Shown here: positions 1 through 13,302 of the stretch, one piece after another
Layout of the letters: the number at the start of each line of letters is the position of its first letter
Numbering within the stretch: the stretch's first letter is position 1
Source of the DNA: Motacilla alba alba
Taxonomy: Eukaryota; Chordata; Aves; Passeriformes; Motacillidae
Assembly: GCF_015832195.1 (NCBI RefSeq)
Contig: NC_052046.1
Span: 33,074,911-33,138,910 of the forward strand
DNA: 64,000 bases
Reading direction: 5' to 3'
Notes under the pieces: model-generated
The model's input: only the letters and a program-made list of their open reading frames with translations
What the model was told of the DNA's origin: nothing
Database searches by the model: none
Program-made: the position numbers and the translations under genes

Positions 1-129
1 TGAGAAAAGTAACTGATCATGCTGAACAAATGTGAGAGGCAAGAACATTCTTTAAAGAATTCTTAAGAAAATACTGTGCAGGATTTATATTGTGACAGAA
101 TGATCTAAGTGGTTTTGGTTTATGTTTCA

Positions 130-324
130 GGATTACTATTTGCTTCACGTGAACTGGAACACTTATTTCTGTTGGATGCTTCCCGTTTAAACAAATCCCC
201 TGTGGCTTCTTTTTCAGATATAAATAAAATTGAAAAAAATATGTCGAGTGTGGATGAAGGAGGAAAAACAACAGATCCAGACTCCCTGGTACCATTCAGT
301 GGCAGAAGATGCCAAACATAACAA
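130..324 (+). other. Exon-like segment of unknown status
   Basis: TTTATGTTTCAG ends at 129 and GTAAGT starts at 325, so the segment has plausible acceptor and donor. The frame entering after the acceptor stays open for 63 codons (to TAA at 319-321), with DINKIEKNMSSVDEGGKTTD in the middle. In human the gene upstream of SNX2 is SNCAIP, but I do not recognise this peptide as part of it. It may be chance. Confidence 0.2.
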
Positions 325-330
325 GTAAGT

Positions 331-3130
331 TTTACAAGAAGCATTACCAAATAGTCACCTTTCTCATGAAAACTCTGAGGCAAGAAAAAAAAAAAGACAG
401 TTTAATTCTGTGTCTCTTGATAAGCACTTTTCAACAATCCATAAAATGTTATCTCCAACGTAATGAAAGAAATCAAATGCTCTTGCATTTAGAGCTGCAG
501 TCTAAAATTGAGCATACCCTGCAGGAAGGTACTCTGTTTGTATAGGTTTAGCATTAAGACATGGCACCTTGCCACCTAAAATGAAGAAAGTGACCGATTC
601 CGCTCCTCATTCTAAGGCCACATATACATAGATCATTCATGAAAAACATGTCCAAAATACTGCACAGTGTCTCTTGAAAGACTTGATTCACATTTCATCA
701 AAACTGCACATACTAGGAAGTTTTCTTATTATCTGCTCAAAACTTTCCAATATGCCAATAAGACTTCTTGCGACATTGTGAGGGAAATATAGTCTTTTTC
801 ACCATCACTTTTCTTTACACCATTCTTTAAAACTTCTCATGTATTACATTAGTATCACATCTTTCATTGCTTCCTCAGTTTTTCCTCAGAGATTATGTAA
901 TTTAATTTTTTTAGCCTTTTTGTTGCTGTTCCTTGGAAGTAGTTTTAGTTAATGTAGATATTTTTTGCTGCCCTCAGCAGAAACAAAGTATTCTTTGCCT
1001 GGGGCTTAAATATTAAATTTAAAAGAAAATTATCTTTCTCATGCCTTATGTAAAATGCTGCTGTTAATAAACCCATAATGAAAGTGCAGATCACATTTTG
1101 TTTTCTTATGGGTTAGTTCTTGTTTTGCATTTATGTGTTTTGTATTTTCTTACTGACTGATACTTTTTTTAAAATTCTAGCGACCATTTTAAAGTTCTTA
1201 CATTTAAGAATTTAATCATTTTTCAGTTTTTCACTTGTCTGTAGAGTAAGTGTAAAATTATTAAGCCTGAACCTGTTTCATCAACTAAATCACATTTGAA
1301 GGACTGGCCAAGACATGTGCTATCAGCTTTATATAATCTTCGTATTTTGGCTGTGAAGTGTTGACTATTCCTTTTTGATATGGCTTGTTGACTCTCTGTT
1401 GTGGTAGATGGATGGGATGATCACTTCCCACCAGTTTCAAACAGATTTTCTGGGAAGCAGTTGAGTCTTTGAGAATGCATACTATGGTAATTAGTCATAG
1501 CTATCAAGTGAAGTGGTTTTTCTAAAGACAGAAACTACTTAGAGTTTTGGTTCAGCAACATGCAATGGCTTTGATTCAGAAGATTTGTATTTTTTCAATA
1601 TTGCATGTTATTTTTACTACTTTTTTCATTCGTATATTCCTCATCTTCTGGGACAGACAATGTGAAAAGTATTTTTCACCTGTCTAAGGGGTGCACAGAT
1701 TTTATTATGTTTTTCTGTAGTACATCTTTGCGACTTTTGTTACCCACTTTGTAAAGAACGTCAAATACAGGCTCTGGTCACATTATTTTCACAGCAAGTT
1801 TTAGTACACATAGTTCTCTGCCAGTGCAGCTCTTTGATCAATATAGAGAAATGGTAAACCCTGTTCAATTGAGGGTGGAATTTACCAGCACAGGGAGTCT
1901 ACCTAGTGCCACACATAGGACAAAATATGCTCTGATTTCACAATTTCTCACCATAGATTTTACAGGGAAGTCTGAGAATACAAAATATAATAACATGAGT
2001 GGCAACCTTGAAGTATGTTCTGAATATAAACTGTGTTACCAAGTGTAGTGTAAATACTTCTGATAGAAAAGCAAGTTAATGCATCTTAAATTACTGAATT
2101 AATGAAGTAACCTGCTGCTTATACCAGCTTTGACATAAATGTCTGATAAAAATGAAAGCCAACAAATTATTTTTCTTCAAGAAAGAACAATATAAAATCC
2201 TTTGACTGAGATCAATGAATTTTTCCAGAAATAACATTCTCATCTAAAATGATAGGTTCCACGTCAACATACAGACTTGGCAAAAAGAAATATATTGTGG
2301 GCAATAGCTTAGAGCTGTTGTAAGAAAACAAAAAGGTCACTAGTCCAAGATAGCATTTTCTTCATTTTTTTATACTCTGTTTAAAACATAGTATGGGAAT
2401 TTCCTAATGCTGATGGTTTATGTTCAGGATCTTGTAGGAGAAGTGATTTTAAAACAACATTTACTCTCTAAACCAGAAAACCCATAATGCATTCTCATCA
2501 TTCTGATGTCATAATTACAAATCCACTAACATTTTTCATTCAATTTTATTTGAATATTCTGATACTTGGATTTAATAAGTAGCACAATGTCAGTATTTAA
2601 GTACTCAATCCATCAGAACATCAGAGATGACTATAATTTCCTATATTTTAAAAAACTTAAGTAAAAATGCATGACCCTCTAAAAAATTGAATTAGTCCAT
2701 GTAATATTCAAGCAGGTTACACTGATAATGATCTTTGCTCAGCATACATAGGTTGTTTAGATCATATAGAAAGATATATATTTTTAATTCTACCCTGAAT
2801 CCCACATTGTATATGCAAAAAACCAAGCAAATAATCATATCTTTACAGACCTCCCTGTGTTCTTATTGGCAGCTTTCAAGGCACCTCCTGAATGTTCCAG
2901 CTGTATCCTCAGTATGCCATCAATACAGGCGTAAAAATTCACAGGACCTCAAGATGCATCATTCCTCTTCAATCCCAATCCACTCATCTGTGCCCAGTGA
3001 GAGGATGGAAGGGGCCCTGCTACATCTTGTTGTGGAGCTTGGGCGGGAGCGAGTGCTGAGCAGGGGTAGGATCCAGTTCTTTGTGAGACACTCAGCCTTC
3101 CTCATCTTTTCTCCATGAACAGTCAGTGTC
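331..3130. other. Intergenic AT-rich DNA, nothing recognised
   Basis: No exon with coding bias and paired splice sites, no RNA gene and no clear repeat. Open frames are short and show no protein-like composition. Confidence 0.7.
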
Positions 3131-3199
3131 TGGACCTGACAACCTGTGTCAGGTTGCAGAGCACAGCAAACATCTGTTGCTGCGCTGCGTCTTCTCTAC

Positions 3200-3760
3200 T
3201 CTCTGGGCAGGGGAGGAGATCTGGCTCCGGCTAGCTCGACACACAGCTAGCAGCGGGGGGCACTCTCCAGATGCGCCAGGGGCGTTGGAGGGCGCCTAGC
3301 TGGAGTTCGCTAGCGAGGCAGTGGAGACAAGGCGAAAGGAAAAGAGGGACTCTGTTCAGGGGCGAAGTCCGGTTTATTGCAATTCCAGGGGGCCAGCTAA
3401 ACAAAGATGCTGAGGAGGGATTGACACGGGTATATGAACAGGGGTGGAACCATGGGCGGAGACAACTCAATGTCCAATGGGGAAGCAAGGGGGCGGAGGG
3501 TTACAAATGATAGATTGCATGGCTAGCCAACAGAATCAATTGGAAGGCGGGACCTCAGCTCCCGATCCAATCACTCGATGGATCTGATAGAAACTTCCAG
3601 AACAAGAGGTGGGGCCTCCAAGTGATGGATGGGAACCCAGGGAGGGGTCATAACAGTGAGTACACAATAATGTGACAATTAGGGAGGAGGCAGGGAGATT
3701 GACAGCAGGGAGGAGGAACCAGGGCAGAACCACAAATCAGGGGGAAACAGAACATACCAA
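3200..3760 (-). mobile_element. Endogenous retrovirus LTR (probably solo), reverse orientation
   Basis: A GC-richer island in AT-rich DNA. Read on the minus strand it has the order of a retroviral LTR: a U3-like part (about 3760 down to 3440) with CCAAT and ATTGG boxes, a TATA-like CATATACC near 3430-3436, an AATAAA poly(A) signal at 3378-3373 about 55 nt later, then a C-rich U5-like stretch. Ends are approximate; no TG/CA pair with a clear target duplication, primer-binding site or gag/pol/env frame was recognised. A short inverted repeat (ACCTGAC...GTCAGGT, 3134-3154) lies just beyond one edge. Confidence 0.65.
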
Positions 3761-4460
3761 TTTCAACTCATATGAATGAAACCACACACCACAACAATCT
3801 GTCTTCACAGGTTTCTGCTGCCTGCACACCTATGCAAAAGCACTGGTGCCAGAAGTGCACTTGCATTTCTTCCAGACCACCTAGTCAACACCATTTCTAT
3901 AGACAGTGTTACCTCTAGACAAGGCCTGATACAGCAGCAGCCTGCTGCAAGAGAAGTATGTGCCAGAATTGCTTTTTCAGCTCTTCCTTAATAAATAGGC
4001 ACAGAGAAGTCACCCTGGCCCATGGACTGGATGGATGACAGTAAATGCTGGGGCACATCTGAAAATGAAGTAATAGTACCTACCAGATATATACCCCTGG
4101 TAATGTGTTGTGAGGTACAGCAGTGATGGTGAGGAGCACACAGACTGTCCTGAAGTCTCGTCCTGGGAACCAGCACTGGTTCTCTTCCACAGGAACCAGC
4201 ACTGTCTCCTGAAGGGGCAGACCATGTCCTGTGCCTCCATGGGCTGTGCTTCATCCTCTTCTGCCCTATGTAACCAGCCTTTCTGGGCAGGAGACAGGAC
4301 TCCAGATAACACAGAGAAGGCACTGCTTGCTCTGCTTGTGGCTCCTGCTACACTGAGAGCCCCAAGAGGAACTTTACCTTGATGGAGGCAGACCCCTTTC
4401 CAGCAGGTGCCTGCTGCCAGCATGGCGGTATGTACTTTTATGAACTCTGGAGTGTTTCGG
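3761..4460. other. Unrecognised moderately GC-rich block beside the LTR
   Basis: It has higher GC than its surroundings and a local duplication of the 11-mer AACCAGCACTG (around 4169 and 4195). A 199-codon open frame crosses it on the minus strand but shows no family resemblance. It may be an old repeat or retroviral leftover; I do not recognise it. Confidence 0.3.
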
Positions 4461-4721
4461 TAAAAGTTGAAGAAACTAAAGTTCAATCCACACAGGTGTG
4501 CACATACAATCCTTTTGATGTCATTAGAAAACAGGTACGTGGAAGACCTTGGGTATGTTAAGTAAGTTTTTAGATAAAAATGGCATGATGTCACTACATG
4601 TCTATGCAAATCAGAGTTGTATACGTTGCCTTTCTATGTAGGCTCCTGACATTTTGCCAAATATAGGATCAGAGCAACAGCTAATACAAACAAAGTTATG
4701 GTCTTTCCCAACCACTAAAAA

Positions 4722-4773
4722 ATTGTACTTCAAAATTAATATAGGGTATTGTACTTCAAAATTAATATAGGGT
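4722..4773. repeat. 26-bp perfect tandem duplication
   Basis: Two identical 26-bp units (4722-4747, 4748-4773), each starting ATTGTACTTC and ending ATAGGGT. Probably a recent slippage event. Confidence 0.92.
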
Positions 4774-6022
4774 AAATCTTCCAAATTTCAACAATTGGAT
4801 CATTTATATTTTAAAACTTGAAGACTAATTAACCTTATAAATATTTAAGTTGGTTTTCCGGCAGGTGACACTATACCACATGAATGTCCAAGCCTTTCTG
4901 AAAATTTCAACGATTATGTCTAGATCCAGATTTTAGTAGTGAGCCATATGTATTTAATTCTTAAAGATCTAAAGGTGCTGCAACTGAAAAATAGTTCAAT
5001 CACTAGGTATGACATAATAAATATTCTCTAAATATGAATCTTGATTCTTAAAAATTGTTCCAAAACTATCATGTTTTCTTCATGTCTACGCACATGTGCT
5101 ATTCATTACTTATGTGCTATACAAGAACTATATGATACTTTTAGTCCTGTGTCACTGTCACCAAGTGCAAGTGGGAGTTGTTTTCAGACCACCTGAGACA
5201 AAATCAGTCAGGCTTTATGGAATGCAAACCCAGCTGGATCCTGCCTGGCCTGCCAAAATAATTTCTAACTGTGCCTCTCAGCTGGTTCAGCCAGCAATAA
5301 CCTCCCATAGGAGAGGACAAAAAAATCCAGAGCACAAGCACATCCTCTGCTAACACAGAAGAAACTGGGCCAAACTTAATTTGAGCCAGGTGACATATTT
5401 GCTCAGAGCAGGTACTGCTTCCAACTCATGCCTTGAACTGCTGGTTGCCACCAAGTGATTGCCAGCATGTGGATCTTATTTTTTTGATCATTCGCCTGGT
5501 GGCTTCCAAAAGTGATCACTCCCACTGGCACAGCAGGCAGGTCCACTGAGGTGAATGGCCAGAGGCAGCTCCCAGGTGAGCAGCTGGGGAAACACCTTTG
5601 TGACACCACAGATCTCAACATCTCTTGAAGAAAAAAGGCTTCAAAACAGCACATATTTCATAGAAACTCAGTTGGTCTGTGAAGAGGAAGATGCACATGT
5701 TTCTTGGAAGAAAGTATTCCAAATCTTCAAGGATTTCAAATGCATTAAAATAATTAGTTCCATGGACTGGTTATGTTTGCTGTTCTGGAGAAATCAGCAT
5801 GTCAGCTATTTCAGATCTATATTCCTTGAATCAGGCAGGAAGTCAGAGGCTGCTCTTCCTTTTTCCATTTTAATCCTGAAATGCACAAAAAGGAGGAACT
5901 GAGACATCAGTCCACTATCTTTATATTATTGTGCCAGTACACTAGCAATGACTGGAAGATAACTTGGTGATCTCCAGGACAAGCTTTTTTTGTTTTAATT
6001 AATAATTATTTAATTTAATTAT

Positions 6023-6025
<3 letters not shown>

Positions 6026-6069
<44 letters not shown>

Positions 6070-6079
6070 TATATATATA
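6026..6079. repeat. (TA)n microsatellite
   Basis: Nearly perfect TA dinucleotide run interrupted once by ACACA at 6061. Confidence 0.97.
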
Positions 6080-8717
6080 AAATACACAGTGATAGATATA
6101 CATGGATAGACATAATTATATTTTGTACACCAAAAGTGTACATAGATATTTAGAGAGTGTGTACATATATAGTACTCAAATGAGAGAATATATATTAAAG
6201 GTAAGGTACCTTACTAAAGGTAAGGTGAGACTTTCTGTAAGTTTCCTGTATGGTCATTTAAAAGAGGTGCAAGAGATTGTGGGGGGGTGATCTAGAGTAA
6301 ATTGGGATTCCTCTTTGAAGGTGTGTATCTACTAACTAAAAGGGGAACATCAAAATGAGGATACTTACATTAAAGGAAATTCAATACCATGCTTACAAAC
6401 AGGTAAGCAAAAGCTCTTTACTATCTGTTTTTATCTGAAAGTGAAAATAAACCTGAGATAGAATGAGCTTCCTTGTGGTGGTGTTGGGTTTTTTAAGGGT
6501 TAAAGTTAAAACAATCCCTATGTGCTACTCTGGAATAGTCATGATGAATCTTATTAGCATCACTTTCAGTTTACACAAAAATTATTTCTAAGCAGATTCA
6601 GTGATTTCATTATCCTACTGCCAAATCATATTTGTAATTTCTATTATTGAAATGAGATGCTTGATGGCCTGTTTTTTGATATATGCAACATATAAATTAT
6701 TAGAAATTAATCAAGGCAAATAAAATATACTGTAGGATGCAATGTAAAATAGATAAATACATGATTAGAAAGCCACATGCCCTCTCTGTAGTTAAATTTG
6801 TAGTTTATGCAGGACCACCATTAAAAAAAATGCTTTCTAAGATATCCATTTAATTTCAATGGTTTGTTACTTAAGTTCCCATCTATTCATCAATGAATTC
6901 CTCCTAATTTATTACTTCACTGAGCTCTTGAAGCTGTTTTCTTATGAAGAAATTTGAAAATGTGTTTATTAACTTATTTAGAAACTATGTTGATCACTTT
7001 CTCAACACTCTTGAGAGATTAATCTTTTTTTTTTCTTAGTCTGTCTTTAGCATGTATTATCACTTGAGTTAAAAGCTTGAAGGAAATGGATTTTTCAAAG
7101 CCCAAATTTATGCCTCCAGAGGATAAAATTAGCCATAGAAGAGAGAATTAAAATTTATCAAAGGAGAATTATGTTGCAAAGCCAGATTTTTGCTTAACAT
7201 GTCTGAAAATATCTTAAAGAAAAGTAAATATATGTATTAGATACTGTATCAGCTCTAGTGGCAACAGTGCCTGATTCTTTTGCATTGCTGTTTTGCAAGC
7301 TTTCCTATTCCTCAATGGGAAAACCATAATCAACATTAAATTGATAAACTAATTGTTATAACAGCCAGAGACAGTGCTATTGGGTGGAAATCAATTATGT
7401 TAGAAGTTTTCCATTTTTCCTACTTATCTTTTGCCTGATTTGGCTGTAATGTAGACAGATGCCGCAAGTCAGTTTGCCGCAAAATTGTAAATGATGCAAA
7501 TTACAGCTGCATTTGGGCTGTGAAACTTGAAATAAAGCAAATTTGTGCAATCTTCAATGAAAAATTGTTTTCATATGCCTTTATCTTGTATGTCCACAAA
7601 GTGCAAAAAAAGTCTCTGTGGATTGGAGGCTATACTCTGAAAAAAAAGACTGGAGGTATTTGAAACAAATCTTTAATGTGCCTAGCTCTCATAATCCATG
7701 CAAATGCAAACATTTTGAGAGATATTTGTAAGTTGGAGTGTGTTTTTTGTTTTCCTTTATTTTAGGGCTCTGGTTCTTTTAAAGCAGCAGCAGACATGTA
7801 CCAGTATGTCTGGAGGGAGCAAAGAAATTTTTTCTCAGGCTAATTTTGGACTGAGTATTATTAATAGTATTTTGTCTCAAGTTAATTCTGCAGTCACTTT
7901 ATAATTTTTATTGTGATAAATACTATAATCAGCCAGAAAGCTATATTTAAGATTAAGGCTCATTAACTTGGAGAGTGTATAATTTAGATTATGTGTGTAT
8001 GTTTTGCAGAATGAGATTTTCTCACCTAATCACAGTCGGTCTAAAGTCAAGCATCTTCCTAAGTATAAACTTCCTCTCTTGGCAATGGAAATAAGCACTC
8101 ATCATAAAATTGCTCATAGTGTAAGAGTTAAAGATGGATAGGACGCCCGAGAAATCATTTATTTATTTTTATCATCTCCTGCCACAGCCCAAACTAAGCA
8201 GAATAGCTTTCATTACATTGCTGCCTATTAGCCAGCTGAAGTTAATAGATGTAAACTGTACCCAAATGCATATAAAAAACCTACGGGAGAACTGAAGTGC
8301 AGGATTTTGGAAGGAAGTGTTGGATATGCATGTTCATAAAATTCCAACCGTGGTTTCAGAGAGCAGATTTCCATTCTCTTACTTTCTGCTTTAGAATCTA
8401 GGTGAATTACCTCAAATAAACCACACTCAGCAAGCTGAGAGGGACAAACTATTTAAGAGCACTAAACACCTATATAAGACCTGATCACTCCCTCATTATT
8501 TACATGGGTAATTGCAGCAAGGGAACAGCTGGAAGCCGAAAAGCTGACCTTCCACAATCTCTTTGGAGACTCTCTTGGCAACTCCCTAGCAATGACTTCG
8601 AAGTCTTGAGAACATAAAAAATACATTGTGTACACTGCCTAGAATATAAATAACAAATATTGTTCCTTATATATCCCAAAGACATAGTTGCAATGTCACC
8701 TTTGCCTTCCACACAAA

Positions 8718-8758
8718 TTTAATTAATTAATTAATTAGTTAATTAACTAATTAACTAA
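8718..8758. repeat. TTAA-type tetranucleotide repeat
   Basis: AATT-phase repeat with GTTAATTAAC and ACTAATTAAC variants in the second half, giving a partly palindromic array. Confidence 0.92.
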
Positions 8759-10454
8759 CAGCGCTATAGTTTAATTTTTTGAGAATGCAGATCTTTTAGA
8801 AAAATACTGTAATCAGTAAAACTTGCATATATTCAGATGGTAACATCTGAAAACTCTCAGTCGCCTTGTGATGGATCAAGGCTCCCCTTACTACAATCCC
8901 ATAGCACAGAAGTAGGCTGGTGTACGTGTTTATAGCAGCTTCTACTTTGTGCCAAGCAAGCAGGGAAACAAACCCTCTACCCACAGGCTGCAGACTTAAT
9001 GGAACAATGCGGTTCTCCCAAGGTTTATAGTGGTGAGCTGGAGTGGTTATTATAATGGCTTTTGCTGCATATCACTTTCATTTTCTTCCATGCTGCTGCT
9101 TTCTCTACCCTTAGACTTCTTCCAGGATTGTTCAATTAAGAAAAAATATGCAAAAATCTTCCACTTCACTTACTCCCTCCTCAAATCTTGTAAACTAAGA
9201 TCAGTGCAGGAATCGCAACACTTTGAAAGAGAAAGACAATATAGACTTTCTCCATTTATCAAATGATAACACAAAATCATTTTAAACTCTCATCTCAGTA
9301 AGTCCTGCACTAGATGGAGATAGTACTGCTGGCTGATAGAGATACAATGAGATCTGGTTACAGGAATTTTTTTCAAAGTGTATGCTTTCAGCAGGTGTTT
9401 TTTTAAAAAAATTCTTCTACCAATAGACACTTAGAAATGAATTGTTGGTTTCTTTGTAGTTGGTGGTTTTGTTTTGATTTGGTTTTTTCCCCTTGAAACT
9501 GTTTTCATTATGGCTCTGACCTCAAAGTTCTCAGTAGATTAAATTTTCCCTGGACAAATTAGATGGAATTGAATGGCAATGTTACATTCATCACTGGTGA
9601 AGTGGAGATGGTAAGAGTTAGGAGGCACTGGGCATTTCCTAGTGTAGTACCAGAAACTAGCTGCAGAAAAGAGGATCACCTCTGACCCTGTCTCCCATTT
9701 GAGGAAAAGAAAATGTTCCACAGTTTAAGAAACATGGAATGCATTACAGAAAAATTCCAAAGATCAAGAAAAATTGCTCAGATCAAGGCTTCTCTCACAT
9801 GAAACCTCTTCTCTAACTGGAGGAATTTTCCAATGGTAACTTTTGATGTGCCACCCAGGTATAGCACCAACTGATACTGGGCACTGAGTTGTCTCTGACA
9901 CTGCATGGAAGATCCAGCCTCCTTTCCTCACTGTTTTCTTTTTCTTGTGTCATCCAGTTTTGGACTAAAGAATTAAGACAACTCACAACATAAATACGAA
10001 CAGATAGCTCAAAAAAAAAAGTGTCAAAGAATAGCCACTGGAATTAATTGATACAAATATCATTTGGACAACAGGTAAGATTGCACATGAATCTTTGAAG
10101 GCTTCTAATGTTCTTATATCTAACTGAAAGTCCTGGCAAGTCAGAGAATGGTATAAAATGTATGTTGACTTCAGTAATTTGACATAAAAAACTTGTAACA
10201 ATTTATCCCTGATAAAATTAGTTAAAACTGATTAATACAATGCTGCAAATGATTATGCCCTACATGGGACAAGCTGCACATTTTACAGGATTTTGCTATG
10301 TTCTCTGAAAGCAGGAAAGCAGGTCAAGACAGTTATAGACAGTTTATAGTTATAGAAATGCATGAAATTGACTTAGTCATGCACCACAGGTTTGAAATTA
10401 CATGGTACAAAAAAATTAACTGGGCTGTAACTGAACAAACTAGGTCAGGGAGAT

Positions 10455-10585
10455 GAGATTAAGAGTTGGGCAGAGCATGGTGCTAATAACACCAAGTTGT
10501 GGGTTTAATACCCACACAGGCCATTTACTTAGGAGTTGCACTTGCTGATCCTTGTGGGTCTTTTCCAACTCAGAATATGCCCAAA
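10455..10585 (+). mobile_element. tRNA-Ile/CR1 SINE, fairly complete copy
   Basis: The head (10455-10532) resembles tRNA-Ile: GCAGAGCATGGTGCTAATAA includes the anticodon loop CTAATAAC with AAT, followed by a T-arm and Pol III B box GGGTTTAATACCC (10501-10513) and the tRNA 3' end ACAGGCCA. The tail (TTGCACTTGCTGATCCTTGT, then TTTTCCAACTCAGAATATG) is like a CR1 3' end, as in the TguSINE1 type of songbirds. The acceptor stem and D-arm are decayed, so it is not a tRNA gene. Confidence 0.85.
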
Positions 10586-10589
10586 TTAC

Positions 10590-13300
10590 TTTCCACTTAG
10601 GAGCCCTCAGTTCCCTTTAATGTGATTAAGACTATGCTTCTCTCTGTGGACAAAAAATGATCACTGAAGAAATGTTAACTTCAGACAAGTGCATATGAAG
10701 CTTTTTACAAGTATTGTCCCATCTGCATCCATTCTGCGTCTTTCTAGAAACGTTTTCTACTTTGGCAAGAGATGTCTCAGGTTTGCCATCTGCTAACAAC
10801 ATCCTGATATTTGTCTCCGGCATGACTCCTGCATCAGAACACAATCCATGAGATTTGACAGACAGTTGTCAAGGACCAAGTGTCTGAAGCCCAAAGCAAA
10901 TCAGGATCTCAGAAGACACTGTGTCTTTTATCAAGTTGCAATGACCTGGATTATCGAAGATTAGCAGTGCAAAATAAAATCAAAGCTTTGGTCTCTCTTT
11001 GTAAATCATAAACAGTAGAGGAAAATCTAAATTGCAGGTCAGCATATATCACAGTGCTTAGTTCTCACCTGCTGTTAGTGCTTAAGAATCTTCAAAAAAC
11101 GTACTTCTACATCATCTCACTATTTTAACAGGGTAAACACACCCAGCTAATGCCAGTAGAGGTCTATAGATAAGTGTACTGGAACATTACATGAACTAAG
11201 GAATAGAAATTCTTGTTCCATTATTTGTTAGAGGGCAGGACCTGCCACTACTCCAACGGCAAATGAAATATCTAACTGATAGAAGAACTGGTTTCTTTCA
11301 CATACATTAAAAATATTTTTCTGTAATATATGGGAACACTGACCACTCACTGGCAAAAGAAGGTGACAGAAAAAAGGGGTTTTTTTATAAGATATGTAAT
11401 TAAATACTCAGACAGAAAGACAGAACAAAAGAACAGTCATCATGATCTGAAGCATAAAGTTTATTTGTTTGAAAGGTTGAGTGAGCACAAAAACCAAGTA
11501 AACAGATTTGGTAAATACTTGTGCTTTGTAATTTTTCTTTGGAGGGCTGACTCACTGAAAGTCTCTACTGCTGTGAGCAAGTGCAGTCACTATACAAGAG
11601 CACGCTTTTCCTATTTTTACATATTTTATGTAAGGGGAAAATAAAATCTCAGAAATGCATTTCCTCTAATTCTAAGCACTCTGGTGCTTGTTGTTCCCCC
11701 ACTGTATTTAGCCATTTTCTTGAAAAATCTCTTAGTGAGGAAACATTCCTTTGGTACTTCTTGAACACTTATCTTTTCTGACTGTTTCATAAGAAAGCTA
11801 ATGAAACAATGTATGTTAATCTATTATAGAGTAGGTACAAAACTGGTGTAGAAAACAAAGTCAAAAGCTATTTTTCAGTGATTACAATTCTTATGGAAGG
11901 ATGAATGGAATGAAAGATGAATGAAGTGATCTACCATAGGCCTGATACAATTTAATATTCTCACCAGAAATAGAAAGCAGAGAATGCATACTGTATTTAT
12001 GAGTGACACCAAACAGCTGTAGCTTAGTTAAAGAATTCAAAATAATAATTTTTAAAAAAACCCAAACTGGAATAAATGTTGGTAAAAATACAAAATTCAA
12101 GAGGGAGAGATTTTATCCAGTCTGAATATCACTTCCTACTTACAAAGTAAGGCCAATACCTGTCCTGAATATGGTCACAAACTGAACAATGCCAGTGTCA
12201 TGCTGCTGCAAATACTTCATATGTGTTTGAAGATGTTTGACTGGTAGAATAGTGATGGAATTTCTTTTCTGATCCTAGAAAGCAAAGCATTAAAGCAGGT
12301 TTTATGCAGAAGTTTTGGGGTCTTCATCAATGGAGTTGTTGAAGAAAAGGTTACATACATTCTCCAGCAAACAGACTAGGTGATCTGCAGTGGCTCCCTC
12401 CAGATCCAAACCACACAGGCTGACCTTGAACTTGAATAATTCCCTATCACTCTCACTTCCAAAACAGCTATTTCTAAGTCATGAGTCATGATTTTCTTTC
12501 AGTTCCATTGATATTTCAGTTACTAAAATAACACAATATTACAGTGGCTATTGTACTAGTACAATCCTAAAATAGAGGCAGTGAAGTAAGACTCTGATAA
12601 TCTGACATATTTGATTGTAAACTTTGATTCACATTGCTTAGAGTATATCCATCTTTATTTTGCATCTAACTTAATAGTTTTTGACAGATGGGCAGAAGGT
12701 AGTAAACGGTATAGTGCCCAAACCCAGATAACTTCTTGTAACTATTTCAAGGCTTCAGCACCTCTGTGAGCTGAACCAGGGAAATGACACGGAGCTGTAA
12801 TGCTGTTATACTGTTCATTTTAAAAGCAATTTAAAATCAAGGCAATTATACTCCTAAGTGAAACCCGATTCTGCAGGGGAAAAAAAAGGAAGATTTTTAT
12901 TGTGTAAGAGCTCCCAAGAGAGTTTATGCAGAGCACATTTTTGATTTCTACATATCCTCTCAAGTGCAGGACTACAAAGGCTTGCACAGCCCACAGATGC
13001 TGGGGGCAGAGGCAGAAGTGGTACAGTGACAGTTTCATGCAGCAGGTGTACTGATTCGGAGGAACTGTTGGCTGGTGGGCCAAAACCAGAAGTTACCAGT
13101 TTCTGGAGGGTTCTAAATGGCTCCCAAAGCTAATCAAGAAGGTTTGGGACCTGACAAGGGCCAATAAAGGGAAGAAAGTTACACAATAGAGAAGGAAAGA
13201 AATAAAAGCCTACTCCTAAAAATGGGTGGGGGTAAGGCTAGTACGGTGATACTGGGGCTTCCTGCCTAGGTGACAAAACTGTTGAAATGTCAGGTATTCT
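10590..13300. other. Intergenic DNA, nothing firm
   Basis: Only a doubtful CR1 tail near 12.3-12.4 kb. No exon or RNA gene seen. Confidence 0.6.
12318..12432 (+). mobile_element. Possible ancient CR1 3' end
   Basis: TCTTCATCAATGGAGTTGTT, GAAGAAAAGG, CTAGGTGATCT and GGCTCCCTCCAGATCCAAACC occur in the order expected of a degraded CR1 tail. Matches are partial, so this is a weak call. Confidence 0.3.
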
Positions 13301-13302
13301 AG

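Larger units (their letters stand above)
4780..10450. other. Intergenic AT-rich DNA with microsatellites
   Basis: Holds a (TA)n at 6026-6079, a 14-nt palindrome GTAAGGTACCTTAC at 6201-6214 and a TTAA-type repeat at 8718-8758. The stretch 7440-8400 has little low-complexity sequence and many homeodomain-like TAAT/ATTA cores; it could be conserved non-coding DNA, which cannot be judged from one sequence. Confidence 0.6.

Noticed and set aside
4010..4609. 199-codon minus-strand open frame
   Set aside because: No domain, no start context and no family resemblance; it crosses a short local duplication in an unrecognised GC-richer block.
10480..10530. Functional tRNA-Ile gene
   Set aside because: Anticodon loop and T-arm are recognisable, but the D-arm and acceptor stem do not pair well and a CR1-like tail follows, so it is a SINE head.
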